DNA of 45,892 bases from NCBI RefSeq assembly GCF_014647515.1, contig NZ_BMPI01000082.1, forward strand, positions 1 through 45,892. Reading direction: 5' to 3'. The stretch comes from Dactylosporangium sucinum (lineage in GTDB: Bacteria > Actinomycetota > Actinomycetes > Mycobacteriales > Micromonosporaceae). Below the pieces are notes generated by a model, which saw nothing but the letters and a program-made list of their open reading frames with translations, was not told the DNA's origin and searched no databases. Made by a program: the position numbers and the translations under genes. Positions 1 through 8,089 of this stretch are shown piece by piece. Every line of letters starts with the position of its first letter. The first letter of the stretch is position 1.

Positions 1-295
1 AGTTGAACTGCCCCCGCTGGGGCTCCGTCGCGTCCGGCTTCATCTCGTTCTCGGCCGTCACCATGTTGAACTCACGGCCGGCGATCGTGCTGTACGTCGA
101 GTCGCCGAGCCGGCTTGCGGCGATCGCCGTGCCGAAGTAGCGGCCCGACTGCGCGGCTGCCGCACCGAGCGTGCTGGCCGCGGCGTTCGCGTTGGGGATC
201 ATCATCATCACCGTGCCGGCCGCGACGACGGCGACGGCACCGCCGATCGCGGCTCTGAGCCGCAACGATCGTCTCCGCGGGGTGTTGGTTGCCAC
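1..295 (-). CDS. Endo-1,4-beta-xylanase, GH10 family (5' part only, runs off the left edge)
   Basis: The 98 visible residues start at a GTG at 295, preceded by a GGAGG ribosome binding site near 301-305. An Arg-rich n-region, a hydrophobic Ala/Val core and an Ala-rich cleavage zone form a signal peptide of about 40 residues. The mature start matches actinomycete GH10 xylanases: FGTAIAASRL, AGREFNMVTAENEMK and a TEPQRGQFN block leading into the TIM barrel. The ENEMK segment is a GH10 hallmark. The enzyme would be secreted and cut internal beta-1,4-xylosyl bonds. Both catalytic glutamates lie beyond the window. The CE1 esterase at 1806-3122 is a logical partner in xylan deacetylation. The family call is firm; exact specificity is inferred. 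Confidence 0.88.
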   Translation of the reverse strand, partial: MATNTPRRRSLRLRAAIGGAVAVVAAGTVMMMIPNANAAASTLGAAAAQSGRYFGTAIAASRLGDSTYSTIAGREFNMVTAENEMKPDATEPQRGQFN

Positions 296-466
296 GAGGG
301 CCTCCTTCTCGATGCTGCGGTCCGGACCGCCGGCCACCGCCCGCGCGGCAGGCGGGAGCCGCTACGTGAGCAGAAGGGTGTCGGCGGGATCGCACGGCCC
401 GGACCGCAAGAGTGGTGGGCTTCAATGCCGAGCAATGCTGGCACGGCGGCATCGACGAGACAACAT

Positions 467-597
467 TTTTCGAAAAGATTCCGGAAGCTGTACCGCCATG
501 ACTCGCTGGCGAGTGCGTTCTCCTGAAGCATCGGCCGCCTGTCAGGGCTGGCAGGCGGCGTACGAACCGCCGGTACTTTCGGAGAATTCCCGGAAGT
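467..597. promoter_or_regulatory. Palindromes upstream of the GH10 xylanase gene (possible operators)
   Basis: The 315 bases between the xylanase start and the PaaX stop hold no credible gene. They contain a perfect palindrome TTTTCGAAAA at 467-476, a perfect TTCCGGAA at 479-486, and an imperfect inverted repeat ACTTTCGG/CCGGAAGT at 575-597 around TTCCCGGAA. CGAAA-type repeats are known upstream of streptomycete xylanase genes, so a regulator site is plausible. The 575-597 repeat lies just after the PaaX stop codon and could instead be part of its terminator. Confidence 0.3.
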
Positions 598-610
598 GCT
601 TCGCGGCTGT

Positions 611-1594
611 TCACGGCGCGGACGCGGACGGTGCCGGGACGGACTCCACGCCGGCGAGGAGGTCGGCGACCGTGTGCGCCCGGACGCCGTCCGGCGATCC
701 CATCGCATGGCTCGCGGCGACGGCACGGACGTGCTGCTCGGCGGTCCCGACCAGGCCGTCGTAGACCGCGGTGAACACCTCCAGGGCGGCCGGGCGCTGC
801 CACCCCGGCGGCAGCAGGCGGACGGGCAGCCGTGGGTCGAGCACCGCGAAGCGCCGGAAGGTGTCCATGATCTCGGTGCGGGCCCGGATCGCCTCCGCCC
901 CGCCGACGCGCCCGCCGCGAATCCGCGGCAGCAGCGAGCGCCATCGCCGGACGAAGGCGTCGTACTGCTCGGCGATGCCCGCGATGTCCCAGGCCTGCAG
1001 CGGATCGCGACCGGCGCCCGCGTCGAGCTCGACGTGCCGGGCCCGGAACACGGTCATCGCTCCCCCGGCGACCTGCGCGAGCTGCTCGGCGGCCGGCGCG
1101 GGGAGCGGATGCGGCGAGACCCACAGGCCGTCGTACAGCGGCGCGTACCCCTGCCACCGCAGCTGGCCGCGCAGCGCCCGGCGGCGCGTGCGCTCCTCCT
1201 GCGGCAGCGAGAAGGCGATGAGCGTCCACCACTCGTCCCACGGTTCGGCGCCGGCCATCGACGACACGATCCAGCGTCCGCCGGCCGAGATCTGGGCCGC
1301 GGCCGCCGGAGCCAGCCGGTACGAGCTGTGCTTGCCGTGCCGGCTGCCCTCCAGCACCCCGCGGCGCGCGAGCCGGCTGATCGCCGCCCGGGCGCCCGCC
1401 TCGCTCACGCCGGCCTCGGTGAGCAGCGCCACGACGGCCGCTGACGGCAGCCGCGCCCCGGTGCGCAGGGTGTAGTCGGCGAGCAGGGTGACCGCCAGGC
1501 CCTGCGGGGCCGCGCCCGCCTGCCGCCGGGGAAGCCGGACCGCCGCCGCGTCCTCGTCCGGGAAGATCTCCTCGATGTCGAACGCGTTGGCCAC
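611..1594 (-). CDS. PaaX-family transcriptional regulator
   Basis: A 327-residue regulator. The N-terminal winged helix (about residues 35-95) has the LPSAAVVALL..GVSEAGARAAISRLARRGVL pattern of PaaX proteins. The middle part has the family's WTLIAFSLPQEERTRRRALR and LRWQGYAPLYDGLWVSP motifs, and the all-helical C-terminal domain follows. The GTG start at 1594 has a GGAG site 6-7 bases upstream. Classical PaaX is a phenylacetyl-CoA-responsive repressor of phenylacetate degradation; no paa gene is visible here, so the ligand is unknown. It sits between a xylanase and a divergent acetyl-xylan-esterase-like gene and may control one of them, which is inference from position only. Confidence 0.88.
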   Translation of the reverse strand: MANAFDIEEIFPDEDAAAVRLPRRQAGAAPQGLAVTLLADYTLRTGARLPSAAVVALLTEAGVSEAGARAAISRLARRGVLEGSRHGKHSSYRLAPAAAAQISAGGRWIVSSMAGAEPWDEWWTLIAFSLPQEERTRRRALRGQLRWQGYAPLYDGLWVSPHPLPAPAAEQLAQVAGGAMTVFRARHVELDAGAGRDPLQAWDIAGIAEQYDAFVRRWRSLLPRIRGGRVGGAEAIRARTEIMDTFRRFAVLDPRLPVRLLPPGWQRPAALEVFTAVYDGLVGTAEQHVRAVAASHAMGSPDGVRAHTVADLLAGVESVPAPSASAP

Positions 1595-1664
1595 GGACGC
1601 TCCGGCGGTGTCAGGTCGGTCGGTCGCCCCGACTGTAGCCCTCTCCGGGAGTTAACAACATCGA

Positions 1665-1693
1665 TTGACACTTTCGCGCTCCGGGGGCACACT
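1665..1693 (+). promoter_or_regulatory. Candidate promoter of the CE1 esterase gene
   Basis: A perfect -35 hexamer TTGACA (1665-1670) is followed after 17 bases by CACACT (1688-1693), a weak -10. A GTTAAC palindrome lies just upstream at 1651-1656 in the divergent PaaX/esterase intergenic region. Transcription would start near 1700, about 105 bases before the esterase ATG. Confidence 0.4.
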
Positions 1694-1805
1694 ATGTGCC
1701 GCGCGATAGGTGGGAGCCGCGCCGTTCTCGTCGATCGGACCCGCGGGCCGCACGTGCAGGCCCGCCGGTCCCTGCTGCCGTCCACGGCAGCGAAGGAGGA
1801 GGCGT

Positions 1806-3122
1806 ATGAGATCCAAGCGGACCATCGTGCTCGGATCGGCCGCGTTGCTCGTGGTCGCCGGGCTGACCCTCGCCGCGCTGCGGCCCGCCTACGCGGCCAC
1901 ACTCACCGAGGTCACCAACTTCGGCACGAACCCGGGCGGCATGCGTATGCACGTCTACGTGCCCACGTCCCGGCCGCCCAACCCGGCCATCGTCGTGGCC
2001 ATGCACGGCTGCGGCGGATCGGGACCCGGCTTCTACTCCGGCAGTGAGTTCGCCGGCCTGGCCGACCGGCACGGGTTCATCGTCATCTACCCGACCGCGA
2101 CCCAGCAGGCCGGCTTCGGCAACTGCTTCGACACCTGGTCCGAGGCGGCCAAGCGGCGCGGCGGCGGCAGCGATCCGGTGTCGATCGTGTCGATGGTGAC
2201 GTACGTGCAGCGGCAGTACGGCGGCGACCCGGACCGCGTCTACGCCACCGGCAGTTCGTCCGGCGGCATGATGACCAACGAGATGCTGGCCCTCTACCCC
2301 GACGTGTTCAAGGCCGGCGCGGCGTTCATGGGCGTGCCGTTCACCTGCTTCGCCAACGCCGCCGACTACCCGCCCGGCAGCAGCCGGTGCACCGGCGGCA
2401 GCATGGACCGCACGCCGCAGCAGTGGGGCGACGCGGTCCGCCAGGCCTACCCCGGCTACACCGGGCCCCGGCCACGCGTCCAACTCTGGCACGGCACCGG
2501 CGACACGCTCGTGCCCTACCGGCTGCTGCAGGAAGAGATCGAGCAGTGGACCGACGTGTTCGGCATCAGCCAGACACCGACCGCCACGGACACCCCGCAG
2601 GCCGGCTGGAACCGGCACCGCTACGCCGACGCGTCCGGCACCGTCCAGGTCGAGGCGTACAGCATCCAGGGCGCCGGGCACAGCCTTCCGTCCACGGGCA
2701 TGGCCGCGTCCGCGATCGCGTTCTTCGGCCTCAACGGTACCGGTGGCACGCCGAGCGCCACCGCCTCGTCCACGCCGCCGGCGTCGAGCCCGCCTCCGGC
2801 CACCAGCGCGTGCCGCGTCAGCGACACCGTCAACGCCTGGAACACCGGGCTGACTGCGAGCATCACCATCACGAACACCGGCAACGCCGCCGTCAACGGC
2901 TGGACCCTGGCGTTCACGCTGCCCGCCGGGCAGACCATCACCTCCGGCTGGAACGCCCAGTTCAGCCCGACCAGCGGGGCGGTGACCGCGCGGAACGTCA
3001 GCTACAACGCCACCATCCCACCGGGCGCGTCGACGACCATCGGCTTCCAGGCCACACACACCGGCAACACCGGCCGGCCGGCGACGTTCACCCTCAACGG
3101 CGCCGCCTGCGCCGTGAGCTGA
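1806..3122 (+). CDS. Secreted CE1/PHB-depolymerase-type esterase with C-terminal CBM2
   Basis: Of 438 residues, the first 30 are a signal peptide ending AYA. Residues about 32-320 are an alpha/beta-hydrolase of the esterase-PHB depolymerase family: oxyanion HGCGGSGPG near 67-75, nucleophile elbow GSSSGG with Ser151, Asp233 in HGTGD, and His292 in GAGHS. A Ser/Pro/Thr linker leads to a carbohydrate-binding module family 2 (about 335-438) with paired cysteines and WxxxF-type aromatics. Such proteins remove acetyl or feruloyl groups from xylan. The ATG at 1806 follows GAAGGAGGAGG; an upstream in-frame start at 1710 would spoil the signal peptide. Acetylxylan esterase is preferred over PHB depolymerase because of the CBM2 and the neighbouring xylanase. 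Confidence 0.88.
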   Translation: MRSKRTIVLGSAALLVVAGLTLAALRPAYAATLTEVTNFGTNPGGMRMHVYVPTSRPPNPAIVVAMHGCGGSGPGFYSGSEFAGLADRHGFIVIYPTATQQAGFGNCFDTWSEAAKRRGGGSDPVSIVSMVTYVQRQYGGDPDRVYATGSSSGGMMTNEMLALYPDVFKAGAAFMGVPFTCFANAADYPPGSSRCTGGSMDRTPQQWGDAVRQAYPGYTGPRPRVQLWHGTGDTLVPYRLLQEEIEQWTDVFGISQTPTATDTPQAGWNRHRYADASGTVQVEAYSIQGAGHSLPSTGMAASAIAFFGLNGTGGTPSATASSTPPASSPPPATSACRVSDTVNAWNTGLTASITITNTGNAAVNGWTLAFTLPAGQTITSGWNAQFSPTSGAVTARNVSYNATIPPGASTTIGFQATHTGNTGRPATFTLNGAACAVS

Positions 3123-3131
3123 CGACACGAG

Positions 3132-3190
3132 CCGCCCGGCCTCGGCGCCCGATCCCCTCCCTGGTGGGAGGCGACGGCCGAGCCGGGCGG
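3132..3190. terminator. Bidirectional terminator hairpin between convergent genes
   Basis: A long inverted repeat pairs 3132-3146 with 3177-3190 (one bulged base, otherwise perfect GC stem). Nested inside is a perfect CCTCCC/GGGAGG hairpin with a TGGT loop at 3156-3171. It fills the 80-base gap between the esterase (+) and GNAT (-) stops. Confidence 0.7.
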
Positions 3191-3202
3191 TCCGCCGGCA
3201 GC

Positions 3203-4003
3203 TCAGCCGAGGCCGGGTGAGTAGACCCAGGTGACCGGCAGCTGCACGTCGGGAGTGTGCATCGCCAGGTCGTAGTCCTCGATCCGGAACCCGGCGCGGA
3301 GCAGCGCGTTCACGGCCGGATGCGGGCCGGGCAGGCAGAGGGCGACCGCCGCGGTGCCGAGGCATCGCAACGCGGCGGTGAGGGTCTCCGCCGCGTCCGG
3401 TCCGCCCGGGCAGGTCAGATGGGTGAGCGTACCGCCTTCCGCGACGCCCGCGGCCACCAGCTGCGAACCTCGGTGCACGAGCACGCCGGCGCCGGACCAG
3501 TAGTCGTAGGCGGCGGCACGCACGCCGCCGGTCAGCTCCCGGTCCGCTGCGGCCACGGCCGCGGCCTCGACGGCCGTCGCGACACACGACCCGTCGCCGC
3601 GGGCGGGCGCCGGCCCCGTGAGGTACAGCAACGGCCACGCCGGCCGCAGCCCGGCACGCACGTACAGCGGCAGTGCATGCGGGTGCCGGGAGCTGAACGT
3701 GAAACGCCCACCGGCCCGCTGGTCCGGCCACAGCTCGCGCAGCAGCGCTCCGCCGAGGCCGCGGCCGTGATGGTGCGGGTCGACGAAGAGGTCGGTGAGC
3801 ATCCAGCCCAGCGGGCCGGTCGCGGTGGCGCCCCAGCCGAGCACGTTGCCGCCCTCATCGCGGGCCACCCGGACGGTACCGTTGCGCAGCAGATGCGACA
3901 CGTACGCCGGGTCGGCGCCCGAACCGGCCTCCACCTGGCCAACCGCCCGGCTGATCCGGGCAATGGACGCCAGGTCGCCGGGCGTAGCCAGCTCGATCAA
4001 CAC
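3203..4003 (-). CDS. GNAT-family N-acetyltransferase
   Basis: A 266-residue protein. The first ~130 residues are a GNAT domain: a beta-strand with WMLTDLFVDPHHHGRGLGGALL, whose motif A (V-P-x-x-x-G-x-G-x-G/A) binds acetyl-CoA, followed by HALPLYVRAGLRP in motif B. The second half is a weaker GNAT-like repeat ending in NALLRAGFRIEDYD, so this is probably a tandem-GNAT protein. The GTG start at 4003 has an AAGGA site 4-5 bases upstream. It lies 33 bases after the ribosomal protection gene in the same direction and is probably co-transcribed, which hints at a drug-modifying role, but the substrate cannot be read from the sequence. Confidence 0.85.
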   Translation of the reverse strand: MLIELATPGDLASIARISRAVGQVEAGSGADPAYVSHLLRNGTVRVARDEGGNVLGWGATATGPLGWMLTDLFVDPHHHGRGLGGALLRELWPDQRAGGRFTFSSRHPHALPLYVRAGLRPAWPLLYLTGPAPARGDGSCVATAVEAAAVAAADRELTGGVRAAAYDYWSGAGVLVHRGSQLVAAGVAEGGTLTHLTCPGGPDAAETLTAALRCLGTAAVALCLPGPHPAVNALLRAGFRIEDYDLAMHTPDVQLPVTWVYSPGLG

Positions 4004-4036
4004 CCGTTCCTTCTACCAGACTGCGCAGCACGCGGG

Positions 4037-5923
4037 TCATCCACGGCGCGGTGGCTTTCCGCGGACCGGGCGGTGACCGGCGAACGCGGCCTCGAGCACC
4101 CCTTCGCCGCCGGTCACCTCCGGCAGCATCCGGTGCAGCTCCTGAGCGTCCGCCGCGGTCAGCACCGCCACGATCACCATCTCGTCCGCCCGAACCACCT
4201 GGTCCTCCACCGTCGCCCCCAGCTTGCTGAGCAGGCTCAGCACTCCGCTGGTCGCCCGTGCGGGCACATCGAGGGTCACCCGGGCCAGCGGTTCGCAGAC
4301 CACCGTCCCACCGGCGGCCAGCGCCTGCGCCACGACGATCGGCGTGAGCTTGCGGAAATCCTGCGCCGTGCTCGTCGGCCCGCGCAGCGACGGCGGCCCG
4401 TCGGCGACGCTGTAGCCCGAGTCGGTCATCGTCACCACGCAATCGGTCACCGGCCACCCGTGCGGACCGGCGGCGAGCGCGTCGCGTACGTAGCCGCCCA
4501 TCGCCTCCTGGAACAGCTCCAGCGTCCGGTAGACGTACAGCGGCGCCAGCCGGTAGTCCACGGGCACGTGCACCGTCACGCCCGAGCCGGACGGCCCCGG
4601 CTCGACCCGCAACCCGATCGTGGCCTGATAGGGATTCGACGGCGTGTTCAGCCGCTGCAGCCCCTCGCCGGTCGCGTTCGGCCGCTCCACGCACAGGGTC
4701 GTGGTCTGCAGGAAGTCTGCGTCGACGCCGAAGTCGGCGGCCAGGGTGGTCTGGATGACCTCCTTCTGCACCTCGCCGTAGAGCGACACGGCCGTGCCGT
4801 CACGCTCGTCCGCGCGTACGTTGATCAGCGGATCCTGCTCGGCCAGCAGCATCAGCGCCGAGCGCAGCCGCCCGCCGTCCCCCGGGCGGCGGGCAACGGC
4901 GAGCGCTTCCAGCATCGGCGGCGCGAAGTGATGGTCCGTCTGCCTGGCGCCGTCGCCCAGGGTGTCTCCGACGCGAACGCCCGCGAGGCCGCGCAGCGCC
5001 GCGATCTGGCCCGCTGCCACCGTGTCGCGCCGCACCCACACGCCGCTGTCGAGCATGTGGATCGCCGTGATCCGGTCGCGGCCGCCGGTCGGATGATCGC
5101 GTACCTGGAGCTGGCCGTCGAACATACGCACGTAGGCCACCTTCTCGCCGGCGGGTCCTCGCTCCACCTTGAAGATCCGGCCCCGCAGCGGCCGGGCGGG
5201 CTCGCCGGCGGCCGTGGGCAGCAGCTCCGCCAGGCCCGCCATCAGCTCATCCACCCCGGCGCCGGTCATCGCCGAACCCTCGAACACCGGGTGCACGGCG
5301 CACCGGGCCGTCTGGGCCGCCAGCTCGGCGCGCAGCCGCCGGGCCGTGAGGCTCGCCTCATCCTCCACGTACTCCCGTAGCAGCGCATCGTCCGCACTGG
5401 TCAATGCGTCGGCCAGAGCCGCGGTGGGCGCGGTGGCGGGCACCACCGTCACGTCCAGGCGCCGCGCGATCTCCGCGTAGACGCGCTGCGCGTCGGCGCC
5501 GCGCCGATCCGTCTTGTTGATGAAGATCAGTGTGGGTACGCGCAGCCGCCGCAACGCCCGCATCAACAGGCGGGTCTGCGGCTGGACGCCCTCGACGGCG
5601 GACACGACCAGCACGGCCCCGTCGAGCACGCCGAGAACCCGGTCGACCTCGGCGATGAAATCCGGGTGCCCGGGAGTGTCGATGATGTTGACCTCGGTGC
5701 TGCCGATGCGCAGCGATGCGACGGCCGAGCGAATGGTGATGCCCCGCTGGCGCTCCAGCGCCAGCGAGTCGGTCTGGGTCGTGCCGGAGTCAACGCTGCC
5801 GAACTGGTCGATGACCCCGGCCGCGTGGAGCAGCCGTTCGGTCAGCGTGGTCTTACCGGCGTCGACATGTGCCAGAATCCCGAGGTTGAGCGTGCGCACA
5901 GCGCGCAGCGGATGCGAAGACAA
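4037..5923 (-). CDS. Tetracycline-type ribosomal protection protein (OtrA/Tet(M)-like GTPase)
   Basis: A 628-residue EF-G paralogue. GTPase motifs: P-loop AHVDAGKTT (18-26), DTPGH (82-86) and NKTD (136-139). The opening LNLGILAHVDAGKT and ERQRGITIRSAVAS are typical of the OtrA/Tet(M) group and differ from housekeeping EF-G. Domain IV carries TSTAQDFRKLTP, matching the loop that reaches the decoding centre. These proteins use GTP hydrolysis to remove tetracyclines from the ribosome. The TTG start at 5923 has an AAGGA site 8 bases upstream and an in-frame TGA just before it. A GTG at 5899 is the alternative start but lacks an SD. A leader ORF precedes and overlaps the gene. In actinomycetes such genes may be intrinsic resistance or producer self-protection. 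Confidence 0.9.
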   Translation of the reverse strand: MSSHPLRAVRTLNLGILAHVDAGKTTLTERLLHAAGVIDQFGSVDSGTTQTDSLALERQRGITIRSAVASLRIGSTEVNIIDTPGHPDFIAEVDRVLGVLDGAVLVVSAVEGVQPQTRLLMRALRRLRVPTLIFINKTDRRGADAQRVYAEIARRLDVTVVPATAPTAALADALTSADDALLREYVEDEASLTARRLRAELAAQTARCAVHPVFEGSAMTGAGVDELMAGLAELLPTAAGEPARPLRGRIFKVERGPAGEKVAYVRMFDGQLQVRDHPTGGRDRITAIHMLDSGVWVRRDTVAAGQIAALRGLAGVRVGDTLGDGARQTDHHFAPPMLEALAVARRPGDGGRLRSALMLLAEQDPLINVRADERDGTAVSLYGEVQKEVIQTTLAADFGVDADFLQTTTLCVERPNATGEGLQRLNTPSNPYQATIGLRVEPGPSGSGVTVHVPVDYRLAPLYVYRTLELFQEAMGGYVRDALAAGPHGWPVTDCVVTMTDSGYSVADGPPSLRGPTSTAQDFRKLTPIVVAQALAAGGTVVCEPLARVTLDVPARATSGVLSLLSKLGATVEDQVVRADEMVIVAVLTAADAQELHRMLPEVTGGEGVLEAAFAGHRPVRGKPPRRG

Positions 5924-5984
5924 ACGTCACGTCCTTCGAGCGAATGGGCAACAGAGCTCCGAAAGAGATGAACGTCGCTCGCAT
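5853..5984 (-). CDS. Candidate leader peptide of the ribosomal protection gene (43 aa, overlapping)
   Basis: An ATG at 5984 follows a strong SD (AAGGAG, 5-base spacing) and opens a 43-codon frame that ends at 5853. It overlaps the first ~70 bases of the resistance gene in another frame. The peptide begins MRATFISFGALLPIRSKD. Reading it would take ribosomes through the gene's own SD and start codon. Small upstream ORFs controlling resistance genes by ribosome stalling are well known, for example for erm and tet(M). That this one acts so is inferred from the SD, position and adjoining stem. Confidence 0.5.
   Translation of the reverse strand: MRATFISFGALLPIRSKDVTFVFASAARCAHAQPRDSGTCRRR
5937..5981 (-). 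promoter_or_regulatory. Stem ending at the Shine-Dalgarno of the ribosomal protection gene
   Basis: A 7-base perfect inverted repeat pairs CGAGCGA (5937-5943) with TCGCTCG (5975-5981). In the mRNA the 5' arm follows the leader ATG directly and the 3' arm ends one base before the AAGGA (5936-5932) of the resistance gene. A ribosome on the leader would open this stem. The layout fits translational attenuation. Confidence 0.4.
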
Positions 5985-5996
5985 GTCTGCTCCTTG

Positions 5997-6059
5997 CTCG
6001 ATGGATGTGCTCGCGCGCCAGGAAATCACATCGAGTTTCCCGGGCACGACCGAATTATC
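5997..6059 (-). promoter_or_regulatory. Promoter -10 and 5'-leader inverted repeat of the ribosomal protection gene
   Basis: On the minus strand GATAAT (6059-6054) is a good -10; no convincing -35 is seen. Transcription would begin near 6047, giving a ~120-base leader. An inverted repeat CTCGATG/CATCGAG (5997-6003 and 6029-6035) lies between this point and the leader ORF. Confidence 0.35.
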
Positions 6060-6102
6060 CATCCGCCCGTGAGTTGAGTGGTACTTGAAGCTCCAGTGCG
6101 TC

Positions 6103-6987
6103 ATGGCTGCCAACGCGCGGTGGCGTGTGCTGAACTGGGGCGTGCAGATTCGTCCCGAAGAACTGGCGGCGATCCGTGCCGGCGATGTCGACGTGGCGTT
6201 CCGCCGGTGGGAACGGCCTCGTGTCAGGGTCGGCACCCGGATGCGCACCGCGGTCGGCCTGGTCGAGGTCACGTCCGTCGATCGCGTGCTGGAGAGATCG
6301 CTGACCGCCGCGGACGCCCGCCGGGCCGGCGCGGCGTCGCTGGCCGCGCTCCGGCAGGGGTTGGACCGCCTCCACCCCGAGCGGCCGGTGTACCGGATCG
6401 GGCTACGGTACGCGGGCGTCGACCCGCGGCACGCGCTGCGGGAGGCGGTACCCGACGCTGCGGAGATCGACGCGATCGTCGCGTGGCTCGACCGGCTCGA
6501 CCGCGCCTCGCCGACCGGGCCTTGGACCCGGGCGACGCTCCTGCTGATCGACGAACTGCCGGCTACCCGGGCACCCGACCTCGCACAACGGATGGGGCGC
6601 GACACCCCGTCGTTCAAACAGAACGTGCGCAAGCTGAAGGAGCGCGGCCTGACCGAGTCGCTCGACATCGGGTACCGGCTCTCGGCACGCGGCGCCGCCG
6701 TCCTGGACCACGAGGGCCATCCCCGGTTGGCCCAGCGCGGGTCGGCACCGGAGCCGGGCATCCCGCTGCCACACCTCGGCGCAGCCGCGACACGTGCGCT
6801 CAACGCGCTCGGCGTAGTCCGGCTCGAACAGGTGGCCGGACTCAGCGAGGGCGAGGTGCAGGCACTGCACGGAGTCGGGCCCTACGCCATTCGCCACCTA
6901 CGAGCGGCGATGGACGCGGCCGGACTGGCGTTCCGCGACGATCCTGGCGCGTCCCGGCAGGCCGGCATCACACCGGAGACGTCCTGA
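6103..6987 (+). CDS. ASCH-like / winged-helix / helix-hairpin-helix protein of unknown function
   Basis: A 294-residue protein. Residues about 10-65 (IRPEEL..IRAGDVDVAFRRWERPRVRVGT..GLVEV) resemble an ASCH/PUA-like RNA-binding barrel. A helical middle with PSFKQNVRKLKERGLTESL looks like a winged helix. The C-terminus (LNALGVVRLEQVAGLSEGEVQALHGVGPYAIRHL) is a helix-hairpin-helix like the RNA polymerase alpha C-terminal domain. All three parts suggest nucleic-acid binding, but no enzyme motif is seen. The ATG at 6103 is chosen because it starts the conserved part; the SD is poor and a TTG at 6085 is the alternative. The gene is divergent from the ribosomal protection gene with about 180 bases between starts. 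Confidence 0.7.
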   Translation: MAANARWRVLNWGVQIRPEELAAIRAGDVDVAFRRWERPRVRVGTRMRTAVGLVEVTSVDRVLERSLTAADARRAGAASLAALRQGLDRLHPERPVYRIGLRYAGVDPRHALREAVPDAAEIDAIVAWLDRLDRASPTGPWTRATLLLIDELPATRAPDLAQRMGRDTPSFKQNVRKLKERGLTESLDIGYRLSARGAAVLDHEGHPRLAQRGSAPEPGIPLPHLGAAATRALNALGVVRLEQVAGLSEGEVQALHGVGPYAIRHLRAAMDAAGLAFRDDPGASRQAGITPETS

Positions 6988-7034
6988 ATCCGCGCCACGG
7001 TCGTGGTTCGTGACCGCCGTCCGGCGCCGGAGTA

Positions 7035-8033
7035 TTACGCCGACGCTGAGGGCGCGCCGCAGGTTGGGCAACGACCCGCGTCGGTGCGGACCGGCCGGCC
7101 GCCTGACGGCAGTCGGCCCCGCGCCGCGATGGCCAGCGGCATCGAAACCAGGCCGACCGCCATTACCAGCACTGACGCGGCCACCATGGATGACCACGCC
7201 GGGGTGACGGGCCTGCCGGGGCCGCTGTCGTCGAGCATCGCACCGAGCGAGTTCAATGCCAGCATTCCGATCGGCGTGAGCAGGATCAGCAGCGCCCAGA
7301 CGCCGCGGTAGTCGTGCCGGGCGGCCAGGCCGAGCGCGAGCAGCGCCCCGCCGATCAGCAGTGTCACCGCAGCGGCAGGCAATGCCGTCGCGGCGGCTTC
7401 GTAGTAGTAGCCGCCGGCGAAGACGAAGCGCGGCGCGGCGCTGGCGGCGACCGGCACGCTCGCTGCCGCGGCGGCGAGCGGTATCAGCCGAACCCACCAG
7501 GGTTGCCGTCCGGCCGCGCCGAGCGCGACGATACCGAGCACGACCTGGGGCAGCAGCACCAACAACGGCGGCCGGGGCATTCCGGTCAGCACGACGCCCG
7601 CAGTCACCAACACGGCGAGGCCGACCGCCCACCGGAACCACCGGCCGGGCGCGACAACGTACACGACGACGGCCAGCAGCCAGGCTGCCCACACTGCGAC
7701 GCCGAGCGACAAGAAAGGCCTGCGATACGGAAACCACGGCGCCCAGGGCACCACCGCCTCGAAGATCGCCCACCCAGTCGCGAGCGCGGCCAGCGTGGCC
7801 AGCGCGAGCACGCCGGCGAGCCGGAAACCGGGACCGAGGCCTTGCGCGACCCGCAGGTGCTGGCGCAGCCCACCGACCGCGAGGTCCGCGACGTCGTCTG
7901 CCGAGGGTCTCTTGCGGTCGGGCGCGGCCAGGGACAGGTAGGTGTCCACCAACTCCGAACCACGCTCCCGCCGATAGCCGGCCGGGTAGAACAGCGCCGC
8001 CCAGCGCGCATAGCGGCGTTCCAGATCGGTCAT
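7035..8033 (-). CDS. Polytopic membrane protein partnered with a PadR regulator, C-terminal zinc-ribbon-like tail
   Basis: A 332-residue protein. A short cytoplasmic N-terminus (MTDLERRYARWAALFYPAGYRRERGSELVDTYL) matches the prefix segment often seen in membrane proteins encoded beside PadR repressors. About seven hydrophobic segments follow from residue ~70 to 300, and the tail has CPTCG, a half zinc ribbon. The ATG at 8033 has a GGGAGG site 7 bases upstream. It lies 56 bases after padR and is probably co-transcribed. Function unknown; PadR-linked membrane proteins often answer envelope or drug stress. Confidence 0.75.
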   Translation of the reverse strand: MTDLERRYARWAALFYPAGYRRERGSELVDTYLSLAAPDRKRPSADDVADLAVGGLRQHLRVAQGLGPGFRLAGVLALATLAALATGWAIFEAVVPWAPWFPYRRPFLSLGVAVWAAWLLAVVVYVVAPGRWFRWAVGLAVLVTAGVVLTGMPRPPLLVLLPQVVLGIVALGAAGRQPWWVRLIPLAAAAASVPVAASAAPRFVFAGGYYYEAAATALPAAAVTLLIGGALLALGLAARHDYRGVWALLILLTPIGMLALNSLGAMLDDSGPGRPVTPAWSSMVAASVLVMAVGLVSMPLAIAARGRLPSGGRPVRTDAGRCPTCGAPSASA

Positions 8034-8089
8034 GGTCGAGCCTCCCTGGTCCTGCCCTTCCGGGCGATCATGCCGGCGTTCCGCCGGGC

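Noticed and set aside
72..1241. A 389-codon minus-strand frame across the xylanase start and PaaX
   Set aside because: It is out of frame with both genes and rich in Arg/Ala. The GTG-started xylanase frame gives a signal peptide and GH10 motifs instead.
1692..3731. A 679-codon minus-strand frame over the esterase
   Set aside because: Low-complexity Gly/Arg/Ala/Val translation opposite a well-formed esterase and across the convergent terminator.
4037..5923. Housekeeping elongation factor G
   Set aside because: The opening and domain IV motifs follow OtrA/Tet(M), the length of about 628 is shorter than EF-G, and no rpsL, rpsG or tuf neighbours are present.
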